64,000 nt of DNA from Lachnospiraceae bacterium (lineage in GTDB: Bacteria; Bacillota; Clostridia; Lachnospirales; Lachnospiraceae): assembly GCA_022790855.1 (NCBI GenBank), contig JAAVYA010000035.1:1-64000 (forward strand). The letters are read 5' to 3'. This document shows positions 51,252 through 59,754 of the stretch, one piece after another. The first letter of the stretch is position 1, and each line of letters begins with the position of its first letter. Both the position numbers and the translations under genes were made by a program. The notes below the pieces were generated by a model. It was not told where the DNA came from and did not search any database. It saw nothing but the letters and a program-made list of their open reading frames with translations.

Positions 51252-51449
51252 ATGATAGAAGTGACACGATTGAACGGAACAAAGCTGATTGTCAATGCAG
51301 AGATGATCGAATTCGTGGAGGAGACACCAGATACTGTCATTTCTTTGTTAGATGGAAAAAAAATAATTGTAAAAGAAAGTAGACAAGATATAAAAAATCT
51401 AGTAATATTATATAAGAGAGAATTCATGGCGGCTAACCATTTATCGTAG
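51252..51449 (+). CDS. flbD: Flagellar FlbD family protein
   Basis: A 65-aa protein. MIEVTRLNGTKLIVNAEMIEFVEETPDTVISLLDGKKI-type sequence is the whole FlbD family domain; it is found next to motAB in Firmicutes (SwrD in Bacillus, needed for full motor torque). Start ATG 51252 with GGAGGAAA upstream; an ATG in frame 81 nt earlier lacks an RBS. Confidence 0.9.
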   Translation: MIEVTRLNGTKLIVNAEMIEFVEETPDTVISLLDGKKIIVKESRQDIKNLVILYKREFMAANHLS

Positions 51450-51509
51450 ATAGAGGTGCAGGATGGTTTTAAGCTACAGTTTCAAGGATGAAAAAGGCAG
51501 GTGGGAATT

Positions 51510-52301
51510 TTGGACATAGCGTCACTGGTAGGATTTATACTGGGTGTTGTCATGGCGATATTTGGTATCGTTGTTAATGACGGTTTCGGGGCATTAATGA
51601 ATTTCGGGGATTTCCCTTCCGTGCTGATTACGATCGGCGGTTCTGTGTCCGGTGTGCTGGCATCAAACACAATAGCAGATTTTGTCAGCGGATTAAAGGG
51701 ATTTACGTTAATCTTTAAAGTTACGAAGAGCAACCCAGAGGATGTGATCCGCAACATCATCAATCTGTCCAATACGGCCAGGAAAGAGGGGCTTTTGGCT
51801 CTGGAGGAAGCGGCTAATGAGATAGAAGATGAGTTTTTGAAGAAAGGTATTATGCTGGTAGTAGACGGTACGGATCCTGAGCTGGTGCGGGGGATTCTGG
51901 AGACAGACTTGGTTTGTCTGGAGACCCGTCATAAGAAGGTTATCGGCGTTTGGGAGAAATGGGCGGAGTTAGGTCCTGCCTGGGGTATGATCGGTACGTT
52001 GATCGGCTTGGTAAACATGTTGAAAAAGCTGGATGACCCTTCCGCTATCGGCCCGGCTATGGCAGTTGCATTGCTGACGACGCTGTATGGTTCTTTGATT
52101 GCCAACTGGCTGTGTAATCCGGTGGCGACAAAGCTGAAAGTAAATAATGATATTGAAATGATGATGAAGGAAGTTACTGTGGAAGGCCTTTTGTCCATTC
52201 AGGCAGGAGAGAATCCACGTGTAATTGAAGAAAAGCTGAAATCCTTCTTGTCACCGAAAGCACGGCAAAGCATGTCTGAAGGAGCCGGAGGTGAGGAATA
52301 G
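51510..52301 (+). CDS. motA: Flagellar motor stator protein MotA
   Basis: A 263-aa four-helix stator subunit. It begins MDIASLVGFILGVVMAIFGI when started at TTG 51510 (AGGTGGG 6 nt upstream); GTG 51501 is a possible alternative. The cytoplasmic loop carries EGLLALEEAANEIED and the family's RGILETDL; the helix 3-4 part has GPAWGMIGTLIGLVNML and VALLTTLYGSLIANWL. It overlaps motB by one base. Confidence 0.94.
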   Translation: MDIASLVGFILGVVMAIFGIVVNDGFGALMNFGDFPSVLITIGGSVSGVLASNTIADFVSGLKGFTLIFKVTKSNPEDVIRNIINLSNTARKEGLLALEEAANEIEDEFLKKGIMLVVDGTDPELVRGILETDLVCLETRHKKVIGVWEKWAELGPAWGMIGTLIGLVNMLKKLDDPSAIGPAMAVALLTTLYGSLIANWLCNPVATKLKVNNDIEMMMKEVTVEGLLSIQAGENPRVIEEKLKSFLSPKARQSMSEGAGGEE

Positions 52302-53110
52302 TGGCAAAAAAGAAACAGGAAGACCCCCCAAAGGGTTCCCCCGCGTGGATGGCCACATTCAGTGATCTGATGAATCTGCTGCTGTGTTTCTTCGTACTAT
52401 TGTTTTCCATGTCTACAGTGGATCTGGAGAAATTTGACTTGATCGTGGCATCTCTTCAAAGCAGCTTTAGTATCCTGCCTCAGGGCGGCGCATCGATCGG
52501 GGACGGGGACATGGTTTCCGCAGGAATCAGCCAGTTGGAGAATTTGGATATCTATTATAAAGAAGCGAATAGTGTCAGCAAAGAGGAGACAGATCACTCC
52601 GAAGGGGAAAAAGATATCCGAGAGCAGTTTGAGGAGGCGGCCTTGGAAGAGTCGGAAGAAATGGCTCAACAATTGGAAGAGGCGCTTCGAAACGAAGGGA
52701 TTGGAGACCAGGTAGAACTGGACGTGACTGCTCAATATGTACGTCTTACCTTAAACGGGGCATTGCTGTTTGATTCCGGAAAGGCAGAGATTCGGGAGGA
52801 TGCGGTTCCGTTTGTGGAGAAACTGGGAAGAGTTATGGAGACTTATCCGGAGAATGTGTTTGGAATTGAGGGCCATACGGATAATGTTCCTATCGTAAAC
52901 GCAAGATTTGAAAGTAACGATGTGTTGGCGGCTTATCGTGCCTTGGCAGTAAAGGATTTTATGCTGGCTCATACGATTCTGGAGCCATCAAGGATCCGGG
53001 CCACCAGCTATGGCGAATATTCACCGGTTGCAGATAATGGGTCAGATGACGGCAGAGCATTAAACCGACGGGTAGAAATTAAAATTTATAATTCTTTTAA
53101 TTTAGATTAG
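52301..53110 (+). CDS. motB: Flagellar motor stator protein MotB
   Basis: A 269-aa stator anchor. GTG start directly at the motA stop (TAGTG), RBS GGTGAGG. Single membrane helix ~20-40 preceded by GSPAWMATFSDLMNLLLCFFVLL, with the proton-binding Asp in FSDLMNL. OmpA peptidoglycan-binding domain ~140-265: LFDSGKAEI, FGIEGHTDNVPI, RALAVKDFM, NRRVEIKI. Confidence 0.94.
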   Translation: MAKKKQEDPPKGSPAWMATFSDLMNLLLCFFVLLFSMSTVDLEKFDLIVASLQSSFSILPQGGASIGDGDMVSAGISQLENLDIYYKEANSVSKEETDHSEGEKDIREQFEEAALEESEEMAQQLEEALRNEGIGDQVELDVTAQYVRLTLNGALLFDSGKAEIREDAVPFVEKLGRVMETYPENVFGIEGHTDNVPIVNARFESNDVLAAYRALAVKDFMLAHTILEPSRIRATSYGEYSPVADNGSDDGRALNRRVEIKIYNSFNLD

Positions 53111-53131
53111 AGTTTAGAAAGGACAGACACT

Positions 53132-53653
53132 ATGAAAAAGAATCTGATGAGCGTTTTGATTTTGGCGCTGGTGCTGGCAAATTTAATCCTGACAGCCGTT
53201 TTGACCATTTCCGTTTTACCTCAGGCCAAGCAGGCAAATGAGTTGATCAGTAAGGTATGCGCAGCTATCGACCTGGATTTGGAAGGCGGAAGTGTAGAAG
53301 AAGCATCGGCAGTTCCTTTGGAGGATGTGGCTACTTACAGCCTGAACTCCGGCGAGACTATGACTATCAATCTGAAGCCGGGAGAAGACGGAGTGGAGCA
53401 TTTTGCATTGGTGAAGGTAGTAATGGGAATGAACTCCAAGGATAAAGATTACAAAAAATACGGGACTGCAGAAAATCTTGCTGATAAGGAAGGGATGATG
53501 CAGGGACGTGTGTTTGCAGTTATCAGCAGCCATACGGTGGATGAAATGCGCAATGATGTGGAAGCTATTCAGGATGAGTTGCTGAAAGAATTCAGAAAGA
53601 TGTATGATTCCAATTTTATTGTGGAAGTGTCCTTTACAGTCACCTATCAATAG
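53132..53653 (+). CDS. fliL: Flagellar basal body-associated protein FliL
   Basis: A 173-aa membrane protein with one N-terminal helix (~5-29, LMSVLILALVLANLILTAVL) and an extracellular stomatin-like domain. The ending RNDVEAIQDELLKEFRKMYDSNFIVEVSFT fits the FliL C-terminus. It supports stator function. Position between motB and fliM supports the call. Confidence 0.88.
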   Translation: MKKNLMSVLILALVLANLILTAVLTISVLPQAKQANELISKVCAAIDLDLEGGSVEEASAVPLEDVATYSLNSGETMTINLKPGEDGVEHFALVKVVMGMNSKDKDYKKYGTAENLADKEGMMQGRVFAVISSHTVDEMRNDVEAIQDELLKEFRKMYDSNFIVEVSFTVTYQ

Positions 53654-53695
53654 GTGCATATACAATACAGGTGTTTTGACGGGTGGTGAATAACT

Positions 53696-54673
53696 TTGGG
53701 CGAGGTGTTATCGCAGAATGAGATAGACAGTTTACTGCAGGCATTAAGCAGCGGTGAGCTGGATGTGGATGAAATGAAGGAGAACGGGGATAAGCAGGTT
53801 AAGAATTACGATTTTGCCAGGCCTGCGAAGTTCTCAAAGGAGCATCTGCGTACCTTGGAGATTATTTTTGAACATTATGGCAGATTGCTTTCCACAAATC
53901 TACCTGTATATCTTCGAAAGAATATCCAGGTAGAGGTGATGAATTCAGAAGCGCTTGTTTATTCAGAATTCTCCAGTTCTCTTTCGGATCCGGTTATTTT
54001 GGGAATTGTCAATTTTGCACCGCTGCAGGGTAATATTATTCTGGAGTTGGCCTCTAATCTGGGATATGCGATTGTTGACCGTATGCTTGGAGGAGCAGGG
54101 GTTCCGTTGGATAAAGACCGGGATTTTTCGGAGATAGAGCTTTTGATCATAGAACGAATTATGAATGTCTGTACAAATCTTTTGCGAGAACCTTGGCAGA
54201 ATGTAGTGGAGATTCATCCACGGTTGGAACGCATAGAGACGAACTCCCAGTTTGCACAGATTATTTCACCCAGTGAGATGATTGCGATTGTCACCATTAA
54301 TTTGAAGCTGGGGGATGTAGAGGGAATGATGAATGTATGTCTTCCATATCTGACATTGGAAGATGTAATGGATAAATTGAATACAAAGTTCTGGTATTCC
54401 ACAATGCAGAGCAGGGATGAACAGGAGTATACGGAAGCTATTGAAGCATTGATTTCCAAGGCTCCTATGCCGATCAAAGCAATACTTGGTACCAGCAGTA
54501 TTTCGGTCAGTGATTTTATTAATTTGCAGGCCGGAGATATTATTCGGTTGGATCGGAAGGTAGATGAGGAGCTAAGTGTATATGTAGGAAGCATCCGTAA
54601 GTTTACGGCTCTTCCAGGATCCTCTGGGAATGGATACGCAGTCAGAATTACTTCAGTAATCAGAGAGGAGTAG
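53696..54673 (+). CDS. fliM: Flagellar motor switch protein FliM
   Basis: A 325-aa C-ring protein. N-terminal CheY-P-binding peptide VLSQNEIDSLLQALSSGE; CheC-like middle (FARPAKFSKEHLRTLEIIFEHYGRLLS-type, DRMLGGAG); C-terminal SPOA domain (AILGTSSISVSDFINLQAGDIIRLD-type). Start TTG 53696, GGTGGTGA upstream. Confidence 0.95.
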   Translation: MGEVLSQNEIDSLLQALSSGELDVDEMKENGDKQVKNYDFARPAKFSKEHLRTLEIIFEHYGRLLSTNLPVYLRKNIQVEVMNSEALVYSEFSSSLSDPVILGIVNFAPLQGNIILELASNLGYAIVDRMLGGAGVPLDKDRDFSEIELLIIERIMNVCTNLLREPWQNVVEIHPRLERIETNSQFAQIISPSEMIAIVTINLKLGDVEGMMNVCLPYLTLEDVMDKLNTKFWYSTMQSRDEQEYTEAIEALISKAPMPIKAILGTSSISVSDFINLQAGDIIRLDRKVDEELSVYVGSIRKFTALPGSSGNGYAVRITSVIREE

Positions 54674-54680
54674 CAAGGGA

Positions 54681-55850
54681 ATGGATGGAGTATTATCACA
54701 AGAAGAGATTAGTGCCCTGTTGAATGATCCAGGCAGTGATGCGGCCGGTGATGTTGTAGATCTGTCAGATATAGAGAAAGATGCCGTTGGCGAGGTCTCG
54801 AATATTAGTATGGGAAGTGCGGCGACAGCCTTATCTTCTCTGGTAAATCGTAAAGTTGATATTTCCACACCAGTCGTTACGGTAGCTAGCTGGGATGATA
54901 TTGTGGATGCTTATGAACGTCCCTGCGTGTTTATCCAGATTGCTTATACCGTTGGATTGGATGGAACGAATCTTCTGGTTTTAAAGGACAGTGATGTTAA
55001 GATTATCACGGACCTGATGATGGGCGGAGACGGAACAAATGTAGATGGAGAACTGGGAGAGATTCATTTAAGCGCTATTGGAGAAGCTATGAACCAGATG
55101 ATGGGGTCGGCGGCAACTTCCATTTCTTCCATGTTAAATAAGATGATTGATATCAGTCCGCCAGTGGCTAATGTGATTGACCTGAAAGAAACGGTAGATG
55201 AAGGAAGTATAGACGAATTTCTTTTGGGGCGTTTTGTTAGGATTTCCTTCAAAATGGAAATCGGAAATCTGGTCAATAGTGAGATTATGCAGTTATATCC
55301 TTTCTCTTTTGCGAGAGAAATATGTGACAGCGTAATGAAGAATATGGAAAGCAATGCGCCGGCTGCAGATCCAGCCGAGAAACCAGGGACTCAGGCAGCG
55401 CCACAGCCGTCCCAGCAAGCGGGACAGCAGGTGCCGCCCGGAGGGCAGCCAATGATGGGACAAATGCCGATGGGAGGGCAGCCAATGATGGGACAGATGC
55501 CAATGGGAGGGCAGCCAATGATGGATATGTCCCAGATGTATGCTCAGCAGCCTGTGAATGTACAGCCTGCACAGTTTCAGCCATTTATTGGAGACTTTAA
55601 TCCAATTACCCAGAAAGAAAATATAGATTTAATTATGGATGTTCCGTTAAATGTAACGGTGGAATTGGGGAGAACCAGTAAATCCATACAAGAAATCCTT
55701 GATTTTTCACCTGGAACTATTATAGAATTAAATAAGATTGCTGGGGAACCGATTGATGTATTGGTAAATGGGAAATACGTGGCCAAAGGAGAAGTTGTAG
55801 TAATAGAAGAAAGCTTTGGTATACGGATCACAGAAATCATTAAAAATTAA
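54681..55850 (+). CDS. fliY: Motor switch phosphatase FliY
   Basis: A 389-aa C-ring protein combining a CheY-P phosphatase and a FliN domain. Two CheC active sites of the form (D/S)xxxExxN are visible: DAVGEVSN (~33-40) and SAIGEAMN (~131-138). A Gln/Met/Gly/Pro linker (~225-300) includes an 11-residue unit containing GGQPMMGQMPM in almost three copies. The C-terminal FliN/SPOA domain (~310-389) has VPLNVTVELGRTSKSIQEIL, GTIIELNKIAGEPIDVLVNGK. The N-terminus also has a FliM-like CheY-binding peptide (VLSQEEISALL). Confidence 0.94.
   Translation: MDGVLSQEEISALLNDPGSDAAGDVVDLSDIEKDAVGEVSNISMGSAATALSSLVNRKVDISTPVVTVASWDDIVDAYERPCVFIQIAYTVGLDGTNLLVLKDSDVKIITDLMMGGDGTNVDGELGEIHLSAIGEAMNQMMGSAATSISSMLNKMIDISPPVANVIDLKETVDEGSIDEFLLGRFVRISFKMEIGNLVNSEIMQLYPFSFAREICDSVMKNMESNAPAADPAEKPGTQAAPQPSQQAGQQVPPGGQPMMGQMPMGGQPMMGQMPMGGQPMMDMSQMYAQQPVNVQPAQFQPFIGDFNPITQKENIDLIMDVPLNVTVELGRTSKSIQEILDFSPGTIIELNKIAGEPIDVLVNGKYVAKGEVVVIEESFGIRITEIIKN
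55441..55528 (+). repeat. 33-bp tandem repeat inside fliY
   Basis: Units begin at 55441, 55474 and 55507 (third copy partial, about 22 bp). The copies differ at only two positions, and the period keeps the reading frame. Such repeats change copy number by slippage and would alter linker length only. Confidence 0.8.
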
Positions 55851-55874
55851 TGAAAGATATAAGGAGAATGACAA

Positions 55875-56237
55875 ATGGCAAAGAGTGTTTTGATTTGTGA
55901 TGATGCAGCTTTTATGAGAATGATGATTAAGGACATCCTGACGAAGAATGGATATAATATCGCAGGGGAAGCTGAAAATGGGGCAAAAGCAGTAGAAAAG
56001 TACAATGAGACGAAGCCGGATTTGGTATTAATGGATATCACCATGCCGGAAATGGATGGGATTCAGGCACTAAAGCAGATTCGTGCCAATGATCCCAGTG
56101 CATGTGTGATCATGTGTTCCGCAATGGGACAGCAGGCCATGGTAATTGAAGCCATTCAGTCCGGCGCTAAGGATTTTATTGTTAAACCGTTCCAGGCGGA
56201 GCGTGTATTAGAAGCCGTGCAAAAAGTAGTAGGATAA
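55875..56237 (+). CDS. cheY: Chemotaxis response regulator CheY
   Basis: A 120-aa single receiver domain. VLICDDAAFMRMM (acidic pair), phospho-acceptor VLMDITMPEMDG (Asp54), switch Thr/Ser in CSAMGQ, Lys in IVKPFQ. It is the motor-binding signal and the substrate of FliY upstream. RBS AAGGAGAATGACAA. Confidence 0.95.
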   Translation: MAKSVLICDDAAFMRMMIKDILTKNGYNIAGEAENGAKAVEKYNETKPDLVLMDITMPEMDGIQALKQIRANDPSACVIMCSAMGQQAMVIEAIQSGAKDFIVKPFQAERVLEAVQKVVG

Positions 56238-56238
56238 T

Positions 56239-56619
56239 ATGAAAATGGCGGCTATCGGTACTTCTGGCTGGGAAAGCTTTTTCCAGTTAATAGGAGTATT
56301 ATTGATTTTTGTTTTTGTGCTTGGGCTTACATACTTTTGTACCCGATGGATTGCCAGGTATCAGAAGGGCATTAGTGCGAACAAAAATATCAGAGTAATA
56401 GAGACATACCGTATCACCAATAATAAATTTATTCAGATTGTTGGAGTAGGCAAGGTATGTTTGGTAATAGCTGTCTGTAAAGATACGGTGACTTTGCTGT
56501 GCGAGATGACTGAGGAAGAGCTGGCCTGGCTGCCGGAAAATGATGTGCAGCCTCCTGTGGTAAATGAAAATTTTCAGGAGATACTGCGTAAGCTGAAAGA
56601 AAGATTACCAAGGAAGTAG
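56239..56619 (+). CDS. fliO: Flagellar biosynthesis protein FliO
   Basis: A 126-aa protein with one membrane helix (~15-36, LIGVLLIFVFVLGLTYFCTRWI) and a cytoplasmic part with RVIETYRITNNKFIQIVGVGKVCLVIAV, the FliO pattern ('lrvvE...lg....l.lv.vg....llg'). It starts 1 nt after cheY. It assists assembly of FliP. Confidence 0.85.
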   Translation: MKMAAIGTSGWESFFQLIGVLLIFVFVLGLTYFCTRWIARYQKGISANKNIRVIETYRITNNKFIQIVGVGKVCLVIAVCKDTVTLLCEMTEEELAWLPENDVQPPVVNENFQEILRKLKERLPRK

Positions 56620-56628
56620 GCAGGAACT

Positions 56629-57507
56629 ATGAAGAAGGCAAAAAGAATATATTGCAGGACTTCCTTTGTGTTGGGAACCCTGTTGCTGCTGATTGTAGTA
56701 TTTATGAGCTTGGGGCAGCGTGTACATGCAACGGATGCTACGCGCCCCCAAGGCGGCAGAACTGTTCCGGATGTAGAGAGCACCCAGTACGATACCAGAG
56801 AGGGCATTGGGAATACTTATTCGGGAACCGACCATAACGGCGTGTATTTTTCTTATAATAATGACAGCGGAGAGGTATCGGGAACGATCCGTATTCTTCT
56901 TGTATTGACGATCCTTTCACTGGCTCCTTCCATTTTGATCATGATGACCTCTTTTACGAGAATTATCATTGTGCTTCATTTTGTACGGAATGCCTTAGGT
57001 ACTATGACGGCTCCGCCGAATCAGGTTATGATAGGACTGGCATTATTTCTTACACTATTTATTATGCAGCCGGTGTTAACTCAGATTAATGAAGAAGCGA
57101 TTAAGCCATTGGATGCAGGAGAGATTACTCAGGAAGAGGCTTTTGAGATTGGGATGCAGCCGATACGGCAATTTATGTATAACGAGACTCAAGAGACGGA
57201 TTTGGCTTTGTTTTGTGATATCGCAGGTGTTCCCTATCCGGAAAATCAGGAACAGCTGGAAGAAGTACCAGTTCGTGTGCTAATTCCCAGCTTTATTTTA
57301 AGTGAACTTCGGACTGCGTTTATTATTGGCTTTACGATTTATATACCGTTTATTGTCATTGATATGGTTGTAGCTTCTGTGCTTATGTCTATGGGTATGA
57401 TGATGCTGCCTCCTACCACGGTTTCTCTGCCTTTTAAGATTTTGCTGTTTATTTTAGCTGATGGATGGAATTTGGTAATTGGAGAACTGGTAAGAACATT
57501 TTACTGA
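56629..57507 (+). CDS. fliP: Flagellar export gate protein FliP
   Basis: A 292-aa export-gate subunit. The N-terminal helix (residues ~12-30) acts as a signal, followed by a ~50-residue extracytoplasmic stretch. FliP signatures: MMTSFTRIIIVLHFVRNALGT, PPNQVMIGLALFLTLFIMQPV, PSFILSELRTAFIIGFTIYIPFIVIDMVVASVLMSMGMMMLPP-type, PFKILLFILADGW. Confidence 0.95.
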   Translation: MKKAKRIYCRTSFVLGTLLLLIVVFMSLGQRVHATDATRPQGGRTVPDVESTQYDTREGIGNTYSGTDHNGVYFSYNNDSGEVSGTIRILLVLTILSLAPSILIMMTSFTRIIIVLHFVRNALGTMTAPPNQVMIGLALFLTLFIMQPVLTQINEEAIKPLDAGEITQEEAFEIGMQPIRQFMYNETQETDLALFCDIAGVPYPENQEQLEEVPVRVLIPSFILSELRTAFIIGFTIYIPFIVIDMVVASVLMSMGMMMLPPTTVSLPFKILLFILADGWNLVIGELVRTFY

Positions 57508-57527
57508 CAAACGAGAGGTGAGAAAAG

Positions 57528-57800
57528 ATGATTACGGAAGGCCAGGTATTAGATATTGCAAAGGAGATGCTGTTTGTAATTATTAAGGTGTCGGCTCCCT
57601 TGTTGCTGGTTTCTTTAGTGATAGGACTAATTATCAGTATTTTTCAAACTGTGACATCGATTCAAGAGCAGACACTTACTTTTGTGCCAAAGATCATTTG
57701 TGTATTTTTGGCGATGATGCTGTTTGGCTCTTGGATGCTCAATAGCCTAACAGCATTTATGACTGAGCTATGGAGTAATTTCAGTTTGTATGTAGGCTAG
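57528..57800 (+). CDS. fliQ: Flagellar export gate protein FliQ
   Basis: A 90-aa two-helix protein; GLIISIFQTVTSIQEQTLTFVPKI is the FliQ signature between the helices. RBS GAGAGGTGAGAAA. Order fliP-fliQ-fliR is conserved. Confidence 0.95.
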   Translation: MITEGQVLDIAKEMLFVIIKVSAPLLLVSLVIGLIISIFQTVTSIQEQTLTFVPKIICVFLAMMLFGSWMLNSLTAFMTELWSNFSLYVG

Positions 57801-57809
57801 GTTGTATCC

Positions 57810-58592
57810 ATGGTAGATTTTGAATTTACATTTTATACATTTGAATATTTTTTGATGATATTGGTAAGGATCGCATCATTTGTGTTTGTGGCGCCTTTTT
57901 TTGGCATGAATAATACTCCCAGAAGATTGAAAGCTGGCTTTGCCGTATTTGTTTCCATTTTAGTATATCAGTCTGTTATTCCAAAGGAACCTTTGGAATA
58001 TTTGGGAATGTTTGATTATGCCATTATAGCTGTCAAAGAAGGAATTGCAGGGTTGCTGATTGGTTTTGCGGCAAATATATGTAATTCCATTGTTCTGTTT
58101 TCCGGAAAGATTATTGATATGGATATTGGACTTGCCATGGCACAGGTGTTTGACCCTATCAACAACACGACTTCTGGTATTTCCGGAAATATTTATAATT
58201 ACTTTATTTTGATGTTGATGATCATATCCAATATGCATCATTTTATTTTAAGGGCAGTTATTGATACCTATGAGATCCTTCCGGTGAATGGAATTGTATT
58301 TGATTGGCAGCATCTGATGACGTCAATGGTAACATTTATGGGGGATTTGATGGTGATTGGGTTTCGTATCGTGTTGCCCATTTTTGCATGTATTATGATC
58401 TTAAATTGTATTTTAGGAATTTTGGCGAAAGTTGCGCCGCAGATGAACATGTTTTCTGTGGGCATGCAGTTAAAAGTGCTGGTGGGATTGGGCGTGATGT
58501 TTTTGACCATTGGACTTTTACCCAGTGTGGCCAATGCTATTTTCCGGGAAATGAAAAAACTGATGGTGTTATTTGTTGAAGGAATGTATTGA
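57810..58592 (+). CDS. fliR: Flagellar export gate protein FliR
   Basis: A 260-aa polytopic protein. FliR landmarks: RIASFVFVAPFFGMNNTPRRLKAGFA near the N-terminus, KEGIAGLLIGFAANI, GKIIDMDIGLAMAQVFDP, LPIFACIMILNCILGILAKVAPQMNMFSVGMQLKVLVG-type near the C-terminus. Start ATG 57810. Confidence 0.95.
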   Translation: MVDFEFTFYTFEYFLMILVRIASFVFVAPFFGMNNTPRRLKAGFAVFVSILVYQSVIPKEPLEYLGMFDYAIIAVKEGIAGLLIGFAANICNSIVLFSGKIIDMDIGLAMAQVFDPINNTTSGISGNIYNYFILMLMIISNMHHFILRAVIDTYEILPVNGIVFDWQHLMTSMVTFMGDLMVIGFRIVLPIFACIMILNCILGILAKVAPQMNMFSVGMQLKVLVGLGVMFLTIGLLPSVANAIFREMKKLMVLFVEGMY

Positions 58593-58593
58593 T

Positions 58594-59718
58594 GTGGATA
58601 TGAAAATAGAGCAGCGCAGGACGTTGGCATATAATCTTCAGTGGTTTGCAAAAGACGGCCCCGGCGGGGAGAAGACAGAGCCTGCCACAGCCAAAAAATT
58701 AAAGGATGCCAGGGAAGAGGGGCAGGTTTCTAAAAGTAAGGAATTGACCTCTGCGTTTGACCTAGTTGCCTTGTTTGCAATTTTGAAGTTTTTGGTTTCT
58801 TTTGTGGGAACGAAAATGTTGGAGACATTTCAGGAGTTTTATAAAAAAATTCCGGATATTGTATACGCAGGCAGGATACAGAGCAATACGGTAGCATCCT
58901 TGATCCAGGAAGCGATGCTTTTAATATTGCAGATGGCCGCGCCGTTTTTTATAGCGGGCGTAGCAGTGGCTATTGTTGTAAACATTATTCAGGTTGGATG
59001 GAAGCCGACGGCAAAGCCGATGAAGCCTAAGGGAAGCAAGCTAAATCCCATTAGCGGGTTTAAAAAGATTTTGTCTAAGGACTCTATATTTGAGTTTTTG
59101 AAATCTATTGTAAAGATAGGATTGATTTTGTATGTGGCTTATGTTTCCATTCGGGATCATCAAAATACTTTGTTTTTGCTTTACGATATTCCCCTGATAC
59201 ATGTGATTTTGCTGATGGGGGAAATTATCATCGATACTGGGTTGAAAATCAGCGCCGTATATATTGTGATTGGCCTTGTGGACTATATCTATCAGAAACA
59301 TAAGTTTAAAGAAGATATGAAAATGACAAAGCAAGAGGTCAAGGACGAATTTAAAAATACAGAAGGAAATCCGGAGATTAAAGGGCGGCAGCGTTCCAGG
59401 ATGCGGGAGGCTTCCCAGAGGCGTATGATGCAGGATCTCCCTACGGCAGATGTGGTAATTACGAACCCTACCCATTTGTCAGTGGCTATCAAATATGATG
59501 CCGAACAAAATAAGGCTCCTATTGTAATTGCCAAAGGAGCAGATTATCTGGCAATGCAGATCCGGGAAAAAGCCCGGGAATGCAACATTGAAATTGTAGA
59601 AAATAAGCCGTTAGCAAGGATGCTTTATGCCAATGTGGATATTGGGGCGGAAATTCCGCCGGAGTTATATCAGGCAGTGGCTGAGGTGCTGGCGTTTGTA
59701 TACAACATGAAGCAGTAG
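58594..59718 (+). CDS. flhB: Flagellar export switch protein FlhB
   Basis: About 374 aa. N-terminus YNLQWFAKDGPGGEKTEPATAKKLKDAREEGQV-type, four membrane helices (~55-210), and the autocleavage motif NPTH (TNPTHLSVAIKYD) in the cytoplasmic domain. Start is uncertain: GTG 58594 has AAGGA 10 nt upstream, ATG 58600 is the alternative; the earlier TTG pair overlaps the RBS. It overlaps or abuts the fliR stop at 58590-58592. Confidence 0.93.
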   Translation: MDMKIEQRRTLAYNLQWFAKDGPGGEKTEPATAKKLKDAREEGQVSKSKELTSAFDLVALFAILKFLVSFVGTKMLETFQEFYKKIPDIVYAGRIQSNTVASLIQEAMLLILQMAAPFFIAGVAVAIVVNIIQVGWKPTAKPMKPKGSKLNPISGFKKILSKDSIFEFLKSIVKIGLILYVAYVSIRDHQNTLFLLYDIPLIHVILLMGEIIIDTGLKISAVYIVIGLVDYIYQKHKFKEDMKMTKQEVKDEFKNTEGNPEIKGRQRSRMREASQRRMMQDLPTADVVITNPTHLSVAIKYDAEQNKAPIVIAKGADYLAMQIREKARECNIEIVENKPLARMLYANVDIGAEIPPELYQAVAEVLAFVYNMKQ

Positions 59719-59754
59719 TTCTTCATGTATCTTTGATCGAAGGAGGAAAGCAGC

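Noticed and set aside
55441-55528. Short regular repeats as a CRISPR array
   Set aside because: The units are contiguous without spacers and are in frame within fliY; they encode a protein repeat.
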